From Streptomyces asoensis (GTDB lineage Bacteria; Actinomycetota; Actinomycetes; Streptomycetales; Streptomycetaceae): a stretch of 64,000 nt of DNA. Made by a program: the position numbers and the translations under genes. Below the pieces are notes generated by a model. The model did no database searches. It was given only the letters and a program-made list of their open reading frames with translations, and was not told the DNA's origin. Positions 28,122 to 38,161 of this stretch are shown in pieces. Where the stretch lies: NCBI RefSeq assembly GCF_016860545.1, contig NZ_BNEB01000002.1:1860001-1924000 (forward strand). Reading direction: 5' to 3'. Positions within the stretch are counted from its first letter, which is position 1. Each line of letters starts with the position of its first letter.

Positions 28122-28700
28122 GTCCGCACTATATGCGAGCCGGTGAACGGTGGGCCGCCCCGGCGAGCCAGGGCGACGACCCCACGGCCGGGCCCCGGCA
28201 CGACGGCCTGGCACTGTGTCCTGGCGTGGCGGCCCGACGCGATGGCTGGGGGCGACGGCCGGGGGCGACGGCCGGGCACAGTGGCCCGGCGCTGCGGGTC
28301 CGGGCCGGGGACGGGGGACGTGGGTCGGGCGCGCGGCTCGTGGGCGGTGAGCAGGGGTGACGTCCGCCCAGGCCGTCGGCATCCTCCGGGCCGCCGTCCC
28401 GCGCCGCGTTTCGTGGCCGCTCCGGGGGCACCGGTCCGCTTCCGTACCGGGCCGGTGCCCGCCGCCGCGGGAGCGGCCCCGCGGCGCGGGCCGCGCCGGG
28501 GCGCACGGCGCGAGCGGCGTCCGGGGTTCCGGGCGGCCGACGGCCGGCCCGGGGCCGGGGACAGGACGAACGGCACGCGTCGGTGCGGATCGGCAGTGCT
28601 CCCGGACGTTTCGGCATGGCCGTACTGACGGCCCGGGGCGTGACGCTGTGGGGGTCGCGCCGCCAGGGGGGTGGCGCCGTCACGGAAGGAGGAGGTCCGG
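28122..28700. other. GC-rich divergent intergenic region
   Basis: About 580 bases with very high GC and short repeats of GGGCGACGGCC near 28250-28275. Only the -10 box of the leftward IclR gene (28128-28133) can be placed. No gene or clear operator is seen. Confidence 0.45.
28128..28133 (-). promoter_or_regulatory. -10 box of the first IclR gene
   Basis: TATAGT on the minus strand, six bases before the GTG start, with no ribosome site between, predicts a leaderless transcript. Confidence 0.6.
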
Positions 28701-29786
28701 ATGACCCGATACGACCTCGCGCTCATCGGATTCGGCGGGGTGAACCGTGCGCTCGCCGAGCTGATCGCCGAACGCGGCGACACCCTGGAGGCCGAACTGG
28801 GCTTCGCGTTGCGGGTGGTGGCCATCACCGACCTGCGGGCCGGATCGCTGGTGCGCACGGACGGCGCGGGCATCGACCTGGCACCGCTGCTCGCCGTCGA
28901 GCCCGGTGAGCTCGACTTCTCGATGCTCGCGGGCGGCAGCCCGGACCCCCGCAACGAGTGGATCATCCGCGAGGTGCCCGCCGACATCGTGGCCGAGGCC
29001 ACCTTCACCAACCCCGTGGACGGCGAACCGGCGCTGTCCCACGTGCGGTGGGCCGTCGAGGCCGGAAAGCACGTCTGCACCACCAACAAGGGGCCGGTCG
29101 CCCTGCACGGCGGCGCCCTGAAGGAACTGGCGCGACGGCACGGCGTGCGCTTCGAGTTCGAGGGAACCGTGATGTCCGGGACCCCGGTCCTGCGCACCGC
29201 GCGCCGCATGTTCGGCGGCCTGGCCGTGCACGGCTTCGAGGGTGTCATGAACGGCACCTCCAACTACGTCCTCGGCCGCGTGGAGTCCGGCCTGTCCTTC
29301 GCGGACGCCGTCGCCGAGGCCCAGGCGCTCGGGTACGCGGAGGCCGACCCGACGGCCGACATCGAGGGCCACGACGTCCAGCTCAAGGTCATGATCCTCG
29401 CCGGTGAGGTGCTCGGAGCCGACCTCTCCCGCGCGGACGTGCCCTGCACCGGGCTGTCCGCCCTCACCGCCGACGACGTCCGCCGCGCCGCGGCCGAGGG
29501 CCTGCGCTGGAAGCTGGTCGGCTCCGCCTCCCGGCGCCCGGACGGCACCGTCGAGGCCCGCGTCGCGCCGGTCGCCCTGCCCACCGAGCACGCGCTCGCC
29601 GGTGTCTCCGGGCCCGTCAACGCCGTCGCCTTCCACACCGACCTGCTGGGCACCGTCACGGTCGCCGGGCCCGGCGCCGGACGCGTCGAGACGGCCTACG
29701 CCCTGCTGTCGGACGTCATCGGCATCCACGAGCACACCACCTCGCCCGCGTCCGTCGACACCCTCCTGGAGGCCGGCCGTGCCTGA
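28701..29786 (+). CDS. Homoserine dehydrogenase-like oxidoreductase (no ACT domain)
   Basis: A 361-residue enzyme from ATG 28701 with GGAGGAGG six bases before it. It has an N-terminal NAD(P)-binding fold ([16 protein letters not shown]) and the homoserine dehydrogenase catalytic signature ([11 protein letters not shown], then [19 protein letters not shown]). The C-terminal ACT domain that gives threonine feedback in biosynthetic enzymes is missing, which suits a catabolic enzyme. It should interconvert homoserine and aspartate 4-semialdehyde. The stop overlaps the next gene by eight bases, and an aspartase follows, so I infer homoserine (or a close analogue) degradation. Confidence 0.85.
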   Translation: MTRYDLALIGFGGVNRALAELIAERGDTLEAELGFALRVVAITDLRAGSLVRTDGAGIDLAPLLAVEPGELDFSMLAGGSPDPRNEWIIREVPADIVAEATFTNPVDGEPALSHVRWAVEAGKHVCTTNKGPVALHGGALKELARRHGVRFEFEGTVMSGTPVLRTARRMFGGLAVHGFEGVMNGTSNYVLGRVESGLSFADAVAEAQALGYAEADPTADIEGHDVQLKVMILAGEVLGADLSRADVPCTGLSALTADDVRRAAAEGLRWKLVGSASRRPDGTVEARVAPVALPTEHALAGVSGPVNAVAFHTDLLGTVTVAGPGAGRVETAYALLSDVIGIHEHTTSPASVDTLLEAGRA

Positions 29787-31263
29787 CACCGCCCTGGGCA
29801 TCACCCCGCCGGCCGCCGCCGCGGACCTCGCGTCCGACGCCGGGACGGGCCCCGGCCTGACCGGTCACGACCAGGTCGGCGACGGCATGGCCGTCGTGCG
29901 CAACCCCTACAGCGGCGAGGCCATCGGCTCGGTGTGCCTCACCCCGGCCGCCTCGGTGGACGACGTCATGCGGCGGGCCCGCGAGGGCCGGACCGAGGCG
30001 CGCGGTCTCTCCCGCGCCGCTCGTGCGGCCGTGCTCGACGGCGCGGCACGCCTGGTCGAGGAGCGCGCCGAGTCCTTCGCCCGCCTGATCGTCGCCGAGG
30101 CGGGCAAGACCCTGGTCCAGGCCCGCAAGGAGACCTCCCGGGCCGTCAACACCCTGCGCCTGTCGGCCGCCGAGGCGCGCCGCAACGCGGGCGAGGTGGT
30201 GCCGTTCGACGCCTACGCGGGATCGGAGGGGCGGCTCGGCTGGTTCACGCGCGAGCCGCTGGGGGTCGTCGCGGCGGTCACGCCGTACAACGACCCGCTC
30301 AACCTGGTCGCCCACAAGCTCGGACCCGCGATCGCCGGCGGCAACGCCGTCGTGCTGAAACCCTCCCTGCTCACGCCGCTGTCCGCGCTGCGGTTGGTCG
30401 ACACGCTGGTGGAGGCCGGGCTGCCGGAGGAGGTGGTGACGGTGGTCAACGGCGGTGCCGACCTGGGAGCCGCCGTGGTGTCCGCGCCCGAGGTGCGCAT
30501 GGTGTCCTTCACCGGCGGCTTCCGCGCGGGCGAGGCGGTCGCCCGCTCGGCCGGGCTGCGCAAGCTCGCCATGGACCTCGGCGGCAACGCCCCGGTCGTG
30601 GTGCTGGCCGACGCGGACCTGGACGCGGCGGTCGAGGCCTGTGTGTCCGGCGCGTTCTGGGCGGCCGGGCAGAACTGCATCGGCACCCAGCGGATCCTCG
30701 TCGAACGCGAGGTGTACCCGGCGTTCCGGGACGCCTTCGTCGCACGGACCCGGCGGCTGCGCACCGGCGACCCGATGGACGCACGCACCGACGTGGGCCC
30801 CATGATCAGCGAAGGGGCGGCGGCCGCCGCCGAGCACACGGTCGCGTCGGCGATCGAGCGGGGCGCACGGCTGCTGTGCGGGCACGAGCGGCAGGGCGGT
30901 CTGTACGCCCCCACCGTGCTGGAGGACGTGCCGGACACCTCGGACCTGTGGCGTGAGGAGGTGTTCGCGCCGGTCGTGGTGCTCCGGGCCGTGGACTCCT
31001 TCGAGGAGGCCGTGGAGCGGGCCAACGAGATCGACTTCAGCCTGCACGCGGGCGTCTTCACCGGCTCCCTGGAGAAGGCGATGGACGCGGCACGGCTGCT
31101 GGAGGCCGGCGGCGTCATGATCAACGACTCCTCCGACTACCGCTTCGACGCCATGCCCTTCGGCGGCTTCAAGTACGGCAGCATGGGCCGCGAAGGCGTG
31201 CGGTTCGCCTACGAGGAGATGACCCAGCCGAAGGTCGTCTGCCTCAACAGGGAGCCGGCGTGA
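29779..31263 (+). CDS. NAD(P)-dependent aldehyde dehydrogenase
   Basis: A 494-residue ALDH-superfamily enzyme from GTG 29779, overlapping the dehydrogenase gene before it. The catalytic Cys300 lies in GQNCIG, and the substrate-polarising Asn171 in PYNDP. The usual general-base glutamate (E in ELGG) is replaced by aspartate (Asp266 in MDLGGN), which is unusual. In context it should oxidise aspartate 4-semialdehyde to aspartate. The start of the next gene overlaps its stop as GTGA. Confidence 0.87.
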   Translation: MPDTALGITPPAAAADLASDAGTGPGLTGHDQVGDGMAVVRNPYSGEAIGSVCLTPAASVDDVMRRAREGRTEARGLSRAARAAVLDGAARLVEERAESFARLIVAEAGKTLVQARKETSRAVNTLRLSAAEARRNAGEVVPFDAYAGSEGRLGWFTREPLGVVAAVTPYNDPLNLVAHKLGPAIAGGNAVVLKPSLLTPLSALRLVDTLVEAGLPEEVVTVVNGGADLGAAVVSAPEVRMVSFTGGFRAGEAVARSAGLRKLAMDLGGNAPVVVLADADLDAAVEACVSGAFWAAGQNCIGTQRILVEREVYPAFRDAFVARTRRLRTGDPMDARTDVGPMISEGAAAAAEHTVASAIERGARLLCGHERQGGLYAPTVLEDVPDTSDLWREEVFAPVVVLRAVDSFEEAVERANEIDFSLHAGVFTGSLEKAMDAARLLEAGGVMINDSSDYRFDAMPFGGFKYGSMGREGVRFAYEEMTQPKVVCLNREPA

Positions 31264-32687
31264 GCGACTTCGAGGCCACGTCCGACGCCGGTCGTCCGGC
31301 GTCGGACGGCCCGCGGACCCGGGTGGAGTCCGACGCGCTGGGCGAGGTACGGGTGCCCGCGCAGGCGTACTGGGGCGCGCACACCGCACGCGCCCTGGAC
31401 AACTTCCGCGTCAGCGGTGTCCCCGTCGGCGCCCACCCCCACCTCGTACGGGCCCTGGCCCGGGTCAAGCACGCCGCCGCCCTGGCCAACGGCGAGATCG
31501 GGGTCCTCGAACCGCACAAGGTGCGGGCGATCGCGGCGGCCTGCCGGGCCGTCGCGGAGGGCCGCCACCACGAACAGTTCTGCGTGGACGTCGTCCAGGG
31601 CGGTGCCGGCACGAGCACCAACATGAACGCCAACGAGGTGATCGCGAACCTCGCGCTGGAACATCTGGGCCACGCGCGCGGGAGCTACGAGCACCTGGAT
31701 CCGCTCGACGACGTCAACCGCTGCCAGTCCACCAACGACACCTACCCCACGGCGCTGCGCATCGCCATCAGTACCGCACTGGGTGAACTGTGCGCCGAAC
31801 TGACACTGCTGGCAGCCGAGTTCGCTGCCAAGGGCGCCGAATTCGCCACCGTGGTCAAGGTCGGCCGCACCCAGTTGCAGGACGCCGTGCCGATGACGCT
31901 GGGCCGCGAGTTCGGCGCGTTCGGCGTGACCCTCTCCGAGGACGTCGACAGGATCCGCGAGACGCTGCCGCTGCTGGCCGAGACCAACCTCGGCGCGACG
32001 GCCGTCGGCACCGGCATCGCCGCCGAACCGGGCTACGCCGCCGCGGCCGTACGCCACCTGCGGGCGCTGACCGCACTCGACATCACACCGGCCGCCGACC
32101 TGGTCGAGGCCACGTCGGACACCGGCGTGTTCCTCCTGGTGTCGGGGGTGCTGAAGCGGACGGCGGTCAAGCTGTCCAAGGTGTGCAGCGATCTGCGGCT
32201 GCTCGCCAGCGGGCCGAACGCGGGCCTCGCGGAGATCTCCCTGCCGGCGCGGCAGGCCGGTTCCTCGGTCATGCCGGGCAAGGTGAACCCGGTGATCCCC
32301 GAGATGGTCAACCAGATCGCGTTCGCGACCGTCGGCGCGGACGTCGCCGTCACCATGGCCGCCGACAACGGCCAGTTGCAGCTCAACGCGTTCGAACCGC
32401 TCATCGGACATCTGCTGCTCCAGCACATCGGCTGGCTGACGCACGGCTGTTCGGCACTGCGCACCCTGTGCGTGGCGGGCATCACCGCCGACCGTGGGCG
32501 ACTCGCGCGCGGGGCTGCCGGCGCGGTCGGCGCGGTGACGGCGCTCGCCGCGCGCATCGGGCACGAGGCCGCGACGGAGGTCGCCCGGGACGCCTCGCGC
32601 ACCGGCGCCGACGTCGTGGACGTCGTCGTACGGCGCGGGCTGCTGGACCGCGAGAGTGCGCTGCGCCTCATCGCCGCGGTCGGCTGA
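31260..32687 (+). CDS. aspA: Aspartate ammonia-lyase (aspartase)
   Basis: A 475-residue enzyme of the aspartase/fumarase superfamily. The signature [11 protein letters not shown] (about 334-344) is intact, and [14 protein letters not shown] and [14 protein letters not shown] match the class II fumarase/aspartase group. Fumarase cannot be fully excluded, but the gene is the last of three overlapping ones producing aspartate, which favours aspartase (aspartate to fumarate and ammonia). The first ~20 residues are a hydrophilic extension. Its 3' end overlaps the convergent AsnC-type gene by 20 bases. Confidence 0.85.
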   Translation: MSDFEATSDAGRPASDGPRTRVESDALGEVRVPAQAYWGAHTARALDNFRVSGVPVGAHPHLVRALARVKHAAALANGEIGVLEPHKVRAIAAACRAVAEGRHHEQFCVDVVQGGAGTSTNMNANEVIANLALEHLGHARGSYEHLDPLDDVNRCQSTNDTYPTALRIAISTALGELCAELTLLAAEFAAKGAEFATVVKVGRTQLQDAVPMTLGREFGAFGVTLSEDVDRIRETLPLLAETNLGATAVGTGIAAEPGYAAAAVRHLRALTALDITPAADLVEATSDTGVFLLVSGVLKRTAVKLSKVCSDLRLLASGPNAGLAEISLPARQAGSSVMPGKVNPVIPEMVNQIAFATVGADVAVTMAADNGQLQLNAFEPLIGHLLLQHIGWLTHGCSALRTLCVAGITADRGRLARGAAGAVGAVTALAARIGHEAATEVARDASRTGADVVDVVVRRGLLDRESALRLIAAVG

Positions 32688-33108
32688 CCACCCGGGACAG
32701 CGCCAGCGCCGTCACCGTGTCCCGTACACCGGGCATCTGGGCCATCTGCTCCCAGATGCCCTGTACGCGTTCCAGGGAGTCGGCCTCGACGCTGACCAGC
32801 AGGTCGAACTGACCGCTGAGGACGTCGCAGGAGACCACCTCGGGGATGCGCTTGAGCGCGGCCAGGACCTCGGCCCCGCGCATCCGGTCCTCCCGGTAGA
32901 CCAGCACGTGCGCGGCCACCGTCTCGCGGTCCGGACCGCACGAAGGACGCACGATCGTGTAACCGCCGATGTGCCCCTGCCGCTCCAGCCGTTCGACGCG
33001 CTGGCGCACGGCGTTGCGTGACAGCCGCACGCGCTGGCCCAGTTCGGCGTGGGAGATCCTGGCGTTGCGGGTGAGTTCGGTGATGATCCGCTCGTCGATG
33101 GCGTCCAT
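32668..33108 (-). CDS. Lrp/AsnC-family regulator
   Basis: A 146-residue regulator from ATG 33108. It has the typical N-terminal helix-turn-helix (ARISHAELGQRVRLSRNAVR) and a C-terminal RAM domain (VLSGQFDLLVSVEADS). Family members form octamers that sense amino acids. It sits between the aspartase operon and the permease/cyclase operon, so it may adjust amino acid catabolism. The convergent overlap with the aspartase gene leaves no room for a terminator between them. Confidence 0.9.
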   Translation of the reverse strand: MDAIDERIITELTRNARISHAELGQRVRLSRNAVRQRVERLERQGHIGGYTIVRPSCGPDRETVAAHVLVYREDRMRGAEVLAALKRIPEVVSCDVLSGQFDLLVSVEADSLERVQGIWEQMAQMPGVRDTVTALALSRVVSRPRR

Positions 33109-33224
33109 GGCCTGCGTGTCTCCTGACTGGCGAAGGCTCCGGTGGCCGGGGGGCCACCGGAGCCGCTGTGCGTTCACGACGTCGTCCGTCTCCGTGACGT
33201 CGATCGGTCGTACCGTGACGTCGT

Positions 33225-34016
33225 TCAGTTCTCGTGGTGCAGGGCGAAGACACGGGCGGGGAAGCCCGAACCGCCGAGCGGCTTGGCCCAGGTGGCGACG
33301 ATCAGCGCTCCCGCCTCCGGTACGCGGTCGAGGTTGGCCATGAGCTCGATCTGCCAGCGGTCGCGCCGCAGGACGTAGTCCTCGAGGCCGAAGTCGCCCG
33401 CTGAGGTGGCCAGTCCGGGGTCGGTGTCGGTCTGCTCGTGCCCGATCGCCGTGACGCCCGCCTCCTCGAAGAGATGGCGCAGGACCTCCGCGGACCAGCC
33501 GGGGCAGTGGCTCACACCCGCCGCGTCCCGGTTCGCCATGGCGGCCGGGTCCGGCCAGCGCCGGCCCCAGCCGGTGCGCAGCGCGACGAACGCCCCTTCG
33601 GGGACGCGGCCGTGGCGGGACTCCCAGGCCGCGACGTCCGCCAGGGTCGGCACCGCGTCGGGGTCCGTGGCCACGCGCTCGGTGATGTCGAGGACGACGA
33701 GCGGCAGGATCATCTCGTCGACGGGTATCTCGTCCAGGGTCCGGCCGCCGGCCACGAAGTGGACCGGAGGGTCGACGTGGGTGCCCCACTGTCCGACGAT
33801 CGTGTACAGGTGCACGTTGAAGCCGTCGCCGCGCGACATGTCGAACGGCATCTCGCGCTTCTCGTCGGGAAAGGCGGGGAAGTGCGGCTGACCGGGATGG
33901 AAGGCGTGCGTCAGGTCGGTGCGGACCGTCCCGGCGGTCAGTTCGCGGTGCAGGGCCCACAGCGGGGGCTCGGTGGTGGTCGCGGGTGCGGCCGTGCGGG
34001 CCGTGTCGGGTGTCAT
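33225..34016 (-). CDS. Cyclase-family (kynurenine formamidase-like) metal hydrolase
   Basis: A 263-residue protein from ATG 34016, whose start overlaps the stop of the preceding gene (ATGA). It carries the metal-binding signature GTHVDPPVHF of the cyclase/KynB family, with further conserved segments TDLTHAFHPG and GHEQTDTDPG. Relatives hydrolyse N-formylkynurenine, isatin or cyclic amides. As part of the permease operon it probably opens or deformylates an amide substrate brought in by the permease. The exact substrate is unknown. Confidence 0.83.
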   Translation of the reverse strand: MTPDTARTAAPATTTEPPLWALHRELTAGTVRTDLTHAFHPGQPHFPAFPDEKREMPFDMSRGDGFNVHLYTIVGQWGTHVDPPVHFVAGGRTLDEIPVDEMILPLVVLDITERVATDPDAVPTLADVAAWESRHGRVPEGAFVALRTGWGRRWPDPAAMANRDAAGVSHCPGWSAEVLRHLFEEAGVTAIGHEQTDTDPGLATSAGDFGLEDYVLRRDRWQIELMANLDRVPEAGALIVATWAKPLGGSGFPARVFALHHEN

Positions 34017-34711
34017 GCGTGTTCGTCCTTCATCTCGGCGCCGTTTCCGGCGTGGTCCAGCAGATCGATCCAGTCGACGAGTTCGGCGGGCCGGGCGACG
34101 GAGGCAACCGCGTGGGCCGACTCCGCGGGGCCGCCGTACCCCCACCGCACGTGGACGGCGGGGATCCCTTCGGCGGCCGCGCTCTCGACGTCGTACGCGC
34201 GGTCGCCGACCATGAGGGGCCGGCGGACGTCGGCGCCGCCCGACCGCAGACGGGCCAGGCACTCCCGGATCACCTCCCGCTTCGTCGTGCGGCCCGCCTC
34301 CTCGCGCACGCCGCACACGGTCGGCAGCCGGGAGCCGAGACCGAAGCGACGGACCATCAGCTCGGCCTGGTCCTGCACCTTCGAGGTCGCGACACCCATC
34401 GGCAGACCGCGTGCGGCCAGGGCGTCGAGCAGTTCGGGCACACCGTCGTACAGCGCGGCGGCCGTCGCGCCGTCACGGGCGTACGCGGCGCGGTAGACCG
34501 TGAGGGCGGCCCGGGCGGCGGCCTCGTCGAGTCCGGCCACGCGGCGGAAGGTGTCGTGCATCGGCGGGCCGACGAAGGAGCGCAGGGTGGCCGCGTCGGG
34601 GACCGCCGCCCCGACGGAACGCAGGGCCTCGGCGGCGCTGGCGGTCACGCCGGGAGCGGAGTCCACCAGGGTGCCGTCCAGGTCGAGCAGGACGCAGGTC
34701 GGCGCTCTCAC
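34013..34711 (-). CDS. HAD-superfamily hydrolase (phosphoglycolate phosphatase-like)
   Basis: A 232-residue enzyme from GTG 34711, overlapping the permease stop by four bases (GTGA). The nucleophile motif is DLDGTLVDS (Asp10, Asp12), motif II is VATSKVQ, and motif IV is PLMVGDRAYD. Subfamily I cap residues 17-80 are helical. Gph-like enzymes remove phosphate from small molecules. It is translationally coupled on both sides, so it should act in the same pathway as the permease and the cyclase-family protein. Confidence 0.87.
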   Translation of the reverse strand: MRAPTCVLLDLDGTLVDSAPGVTASAAEALRSVGAAVPDAATLRSFVGPPMHDTFRRVAGLDEAAARAALTVYRAAYARDGATAAALYDGVPELLDALAARGLPMGVATSKVQDQAELMVRRFGLGSRLPTVCGVREEAGRTTKREVIRECLARLRSGGADVRRPLMVGDRAYDVESAAAEGIPAVHVRWGYGGPAESAHAVASVARPAELVDWIDLLDHAGNGAEMKDEHA

Positions 34712-36153
34712 GCGACCACCCCGGCGGTGCGGCGGCGGCCGTGCCGCAGCCAGTGGTACAGGTAGCAGCCTGCGACGAACGGGACGCCGAAGTACAGGGC
34801 CGTCGCCTGTGCCGGGTCGAGCGCGATACCGACGAGCGAGGCGAGGCACAGGACGAAGGCGAGCACTGGAACGACCGGGTACAAGGGAGTCCGGTAGGGG
34901 AGGGCGCCCGGGTCCCCGCCCGCACGGACGAAGGCCCGCCGGTGGAAGAACTGCGCGGCGGCGATGGACATCCAGACCCCGACCGCGGCGAATCCGGCGA
35001 TCGACACCAGGACGAGGTAGACCGTCTCGGGCGCCGCGACGCTGCTCACCAGGGAGGCGAGTCCGCCGAGCATGCTCAGCGACAGGGCCGTCAGGGGGAT
35101 GCCGCGGCGGCTGAGCCGGCGCAGCGCCTGCGGCGCCTGCTTCTCCTCGGCGAGCGAGAAGAGCATGCGGGCGCAGGAGTAGAGGCCGCTGTTGCCGGCC
35201 GACAGCAGCGCCGTGATGATCACGAAGTTCATGGCGTCGGCCGCGTAGGGGAAGCCGATGGAGGAGAAGACGGTGACGAACGGGCTCTCGTCCAGGCCCA
35301 CCTGGTCGTAGGGGATGGTCGCGGCGATCACCGTGATCGCGCCGACGAAGAAGACCAGCAGGCGTACGACGGTGACGCGCAGCGCCTTGGGCACGGCCTC
35401 GGCGGGGTTCTCGGTCTCGCCCGCGGCGACGCCGATCAGCTCGGAGCCGGAGAAGGCGTAGAACGCGGCCAGCACGGTGACCAGGACGCCCGAGAAACCG
35501 TGGGGGAACAGGCCGTCGGAGGTGTGGAAGTTCTCCAGCAGCACGGGGTGGGAGCCACCCTCGGCGAGCGGGTGGAAACCGGCCAGCGCGGCGCCGCCGA
35601 ACACGATGAGGGCGACCACGGCGATCACCTTGACCAGCGAGAACCAGTACTCGGTCTCACCGAACACGCGCGCCGAGAAGGCGTTCACCCCGAAGACGAC
35701 GGCGGCGAAGACCACGCACCAGACCCAGACGCCGACGCCGGGGAACCAGCGCTGCATGAGCAGCCCGCACGCGGTGAACTCGGAACCGAGGGCGACGGCC
35801 CAGGTCAGCCAGTAGAGCCAGGCGGTGGCGAACCCGGTGGCCGGGCCGATGGACCGGCTCGCGTAGACGTGGAAGGCGCCCGAGACGGGATAGGCGACGG
35901 CGAGTTCACCGAGGCAGGCCATCACCAGCCAGACGACGAACGCGCCGACGACGTAGGCGAGGACGGCACCGAGCGGACCGGCCTGGGAGACCGTGAAGCC
36001 GGAACTGAGGAAGAGCCCGGAACCGATGACGCCACCCATGGCGATCATGACGAGGTGGCGGGAGCGCATGGTGCGGCGCAGGCCGTCGCCGGGCGGCCCG
36101 GGAACGGTGTCTGCGTCGGCCGGAGCGCTGTCCGGGACTGCTGAGACGGACAT
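34708..36153 (-). CDS. Amino acid permease (APC family)
   Basis: A 481-residue membrane transporter from ATG 36153 after AGAGGAGA. About 12 helices are predicted, and the APC signature in helix 1 is clear (MIAMGGVIGSGLFLSSG), as is FSGSELIGVAAGETENP in the middle. It most resembles the AAT group (GABA, proline, aromatic or basic amino acids). It starts a three-gene overlapping operon. It may import the amino acid that is degraded by the nearby dehydrogenase/aspartase operon, or the substrate of the cyclase-family protein. Confidence 0.88.
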   Translation of the reverse strand: MSVSAVPDSAPADADTVPGPPGDGLRRTMRSRHLVMIAMGGVIGSGLFLSSGFTVSQAGPLGAVLAYVVGAFVVWLVMACLGELAVAYPVSGAFHVYASRSIGPATGFATAWLYWLTWAVALGSEFTACGLLMQRWFPGVGVWVWCVVFAAVVFGVNAFSARVFGETEYWFSLVKVIAVVALIVFGGAALAGFHPLAEGGSHPVLLENFHTSDGLFPHGFSGVLVTVLAAFYAFSGSELIGVAAGETENPAEAVPKALRVTVVRLLVFFVGAITVIAATIPYDQVGLDESPFVTVFSSIGFPYAADAMNFVIITALLSAGNSGLYSCARMLFSLAEEKQAPQALRRLSRRGIPLTALSLSMLGGLASLVSSVAAPETVYLVLVSIAGFAAVGVWMSIAAAQFFHRRAFVRAGGDPGALPYRTPLYPVVPVLAFVLCLASLVGIALDPAQATALYFGVPFVAGCYLYHWLRHGRRRTAGVVA

Positions 36154-36329
36154 GGGGTCTCCTCTGCGGAGCTGAGCGGGGAGAGGGGGACGGGCGTGGG
36201 GGGTGATCGGCACGGCATGGCTGAGGGTGGGGCCACTTTCGAGGGGTGCCGGTGCGCGTCGGGGTGGTCGCGGACCGGGGGAGCGGGCGCCCGGTGCGGG
36301 CGACGGGCTCACGGGGGCGGGGCAGCGGG

Positions 36330-36803
36330 TCAGGCCCGGGAGACGAGGTCCAGCGGCGCGGAGAGTTCGATCACCGGGACCTCCCAGGGGTGGGCGTCGG
36401 CGAGGCGGTCGAGAAGCCGCGCGAGGGTGTCGTCGTCCGTGGCGGCGTCGACGTACGTGGTCACGGCGAGCGTGGCCGAGAGGAACCGTCCGCCGACCGA
36501 GCCGAGGGAGGGGCGGGCGCCGGGCCGGACGGAGAAACCCTCGGCGCCGAGGGAGACCTCGAAGACGTCTCCGTAGACGCCGAAGTCCCCGAGCTCGGGT
36601 GAGGTCTCCACGATGCGCAGGAGGGCGGCGAAGGACTCGTCGGCCCGCAGCGCGTCCAGGTCGCCCTTCGCGCAGGCGGTCAGGGTCGCGGTCGCGACCG
36701 GCCAGTACACCTTGATCGTCCGGACCGTGCGGCGCCGGACGGGTGCGGGGGCGCCCTCGCGGTCCTGTGCGGTCGGTTCCGGCGTGATCGTCGTCGTGGC
36801 CAT
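36330..36803 (-). CDS. Conserved small protein of unknown function
   Basis: A 157-residue soluble protein from ATG 36803. It has no signal peptide or membrane segment. Alternating strands and helices (VRTIKVYWPVATATLTAC, GDFGVYGDVFEVSLG, HPWEVPVIELSAP) suggest a small alpha/beta fold similar to the dimeric C-terminal module of NIF3/YqfO-like proteins, but I am not sure. It lies between the permease operon and an IclR gene and may belong to that regulon. Confidence 0.6.
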   Translation of the reverse strand: MATTTITPEPTAQDREGAPAPVRRRTVRTIKVYWPVATATLTACAKGDLDALRADESFAALLRIVETSPELGDFGVYGDVFEVSLGAEGFSVRPGARPSLGSVGGRFLSATLAVTTYVDAATDDDTLARLLDRLADAHPWEVPVIELSAPLDLVSRA

Positions 36804-36987
36804 GCGCGTCTCATTCCTTCGGCATCCGGCGGCGGGTGATGCAAGGATGCTAGGCGTGCATTAAATGCACGGCAAGATGCAGATGCTGCACACTTCGAGT
36901 GGCTGTCGAGGCGGCGGTACAGTTGCGCACCGGCAGTGACCAGGACGGCACCGCGGCGGACCGCGCCCCGGCACGGCGGAGGAACAC

Positions 36988-37755
36988 GTGGACTCAAGCG
37001 TCACGAAGGGCCTCGACGCGCTGTCGGCGCTCGCTCGCGGTCCTGCCGGCGGCCGGCCGCCCGGCTCCGCCGCATCCGTCTCGGAACTGGCCCGCGGCCT
37101 GGGCCGCGACCGCAGCCAGGTCTCCCGGATGCTCACCGCCATGGCGGCGGAGGGGTTCGTCGGCCGCGACGAGGGCTCCGGCGGTTTCGCACCGCACTGG
37201 CGGCTCTACACCGCGGCCCGCGACCTCACGGCCCACCGGCTGCGCACCGACGGGCTCACCGCCCTGGAAGGCATGGCCGCCGAGACCGGCGAGAGCTGCT
37301 ACCTGGGCGTCCTGGCCGGCGACGCCACGGTGACCATCGCCGAGCGGGTGCCCGCGGGCAGCCGGCAGCTCGGCTCGTGGATCGGCCGCCCCTACCCGGC
37401 GTACTGCAGCGACTGCGGCCAGGCCCTGCTGAGCGACGCCGACGACGACGAGGTGGCGGCGGTCTTCGCCCGGACGGAGTTCGTCCGCCACGGGCCCAAC
37501 ACCCCCACCGGCCCGGAGGACTTCCTGCGCCGCCTTGCGGGGACCCGTCGGCGCGGATACTCCATCGTCGACGAGGAGGCCGAGCCCGGCCTGTACTCCG
37601 TCGCCGTGCCGGTCCGCGACTTCACCGGCGAGGTCGTGGCCGCCGTCCAGGTCGTCGGCCCGCGACGGCGCCTGGAGCCGAGAACCCAGGAGTGCGCGGC
37701 GGCCGCCCTCCGCTGGGCCGGCCACCTGGAGACGTCCCTCCGCGGAACCACCTGA
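36988..37755 (+). CDS. IclR-family transcriptional regulator
   Basis: A 255-residue regulator from GTG 36988 with GGCGGAGG six bases before it. The winged helix is ASVSELARGLGRDRSQVSRM, and the effector domain ends in GLYSVAVPVRDFTGEVVAAV. It is divergent from the hypothetical gene and, behind it, the permease/HAD/cyclase operon, which it probably controls. It is the second IclR protein in this catabolic region. Confidence 0.9.
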   Translation: MDSSVTKGLDALSALARGPAGGRPPGSAASVSELARGLGRDRSQVSRMLTAMAAEGFVGRDEGSGGFAPHWRLYTAARDLTAHRLRTDGLTALEGMAAETGESCYLGVLAGDATVTIAERVPAGSRQLGSWIGRPYPAYCSDCGQALLSDADDDEVAAVFARTEFVRHGPNTPTGPEDFLRRLAGTRRRGYSIVDEEAEPGLYSVAVPVRDFTGEVVAAVQVVGPRRRLEPRTQECAAAALRWAGHLETSLRGTT

Positions 37756-37955
37756 CCGGCCGCACCCGGCCGTCCGGCTCGCGAGGGCGGGTCCGGATCG
37801 TCGGCCGGGCCGGTCGGTCAGGTCACGGCGGCCGAGGTCACGGCGGTGCTGCGCGCCCGCCCGGGAGGCCTTCCGGGCGCTGCACCCAGGGCGAGCGTCG
37901 AAGGCGTGGGCGGCGGCTGACGTGCCGTAGTACTCCTGGGCGGACGGGCTACACG
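37756..37955. other. Non-coding stretch before a gene remnant
   Basis: The 200 bases after the second IclR gene contain no intact gene. They may be decayed coding sequence belonging to the remnant that follows, since open frames break repeatedly here. Confidence 0.4.
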
Positions 37956-38075
37956 GCCGTGCGGGCGAGCGGCGCGGAGATCGTCCATCCCTTGCAGGAC
38001 GAGGAGTGGGGCGTGCGGCGGTTCTTCGTCCGCGACCCCGGCGGACGGGTCGTCAACGTGCTGGGCCACCGCTGA
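37956..38075 (+). pseudogene. C-terminal remnant of a glyoxalase/VOC-family gene
   Basis: Forty codons in frame read like the end of a bleomycin-resistance/glyoxalase domain: GAEIVHPLQDEEWG, then RRFFVRDPGGRVVNVLGHR before a TGA. The PxG end with an N(I/V) tail is typical. No start codon with a ribosome site or upstream half of the domain is found, so it looks like a decayed gene. Confidence 0.55.
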
Positions 38076-38161
38076 CGGCCCTCCCGCGCCCCCGGCGACG
38101 CTGCGGCGCCCGCGTACCCGTCACGACGGCCGACCGGGAAGCAGTGCGAAAACCCCTTGCT

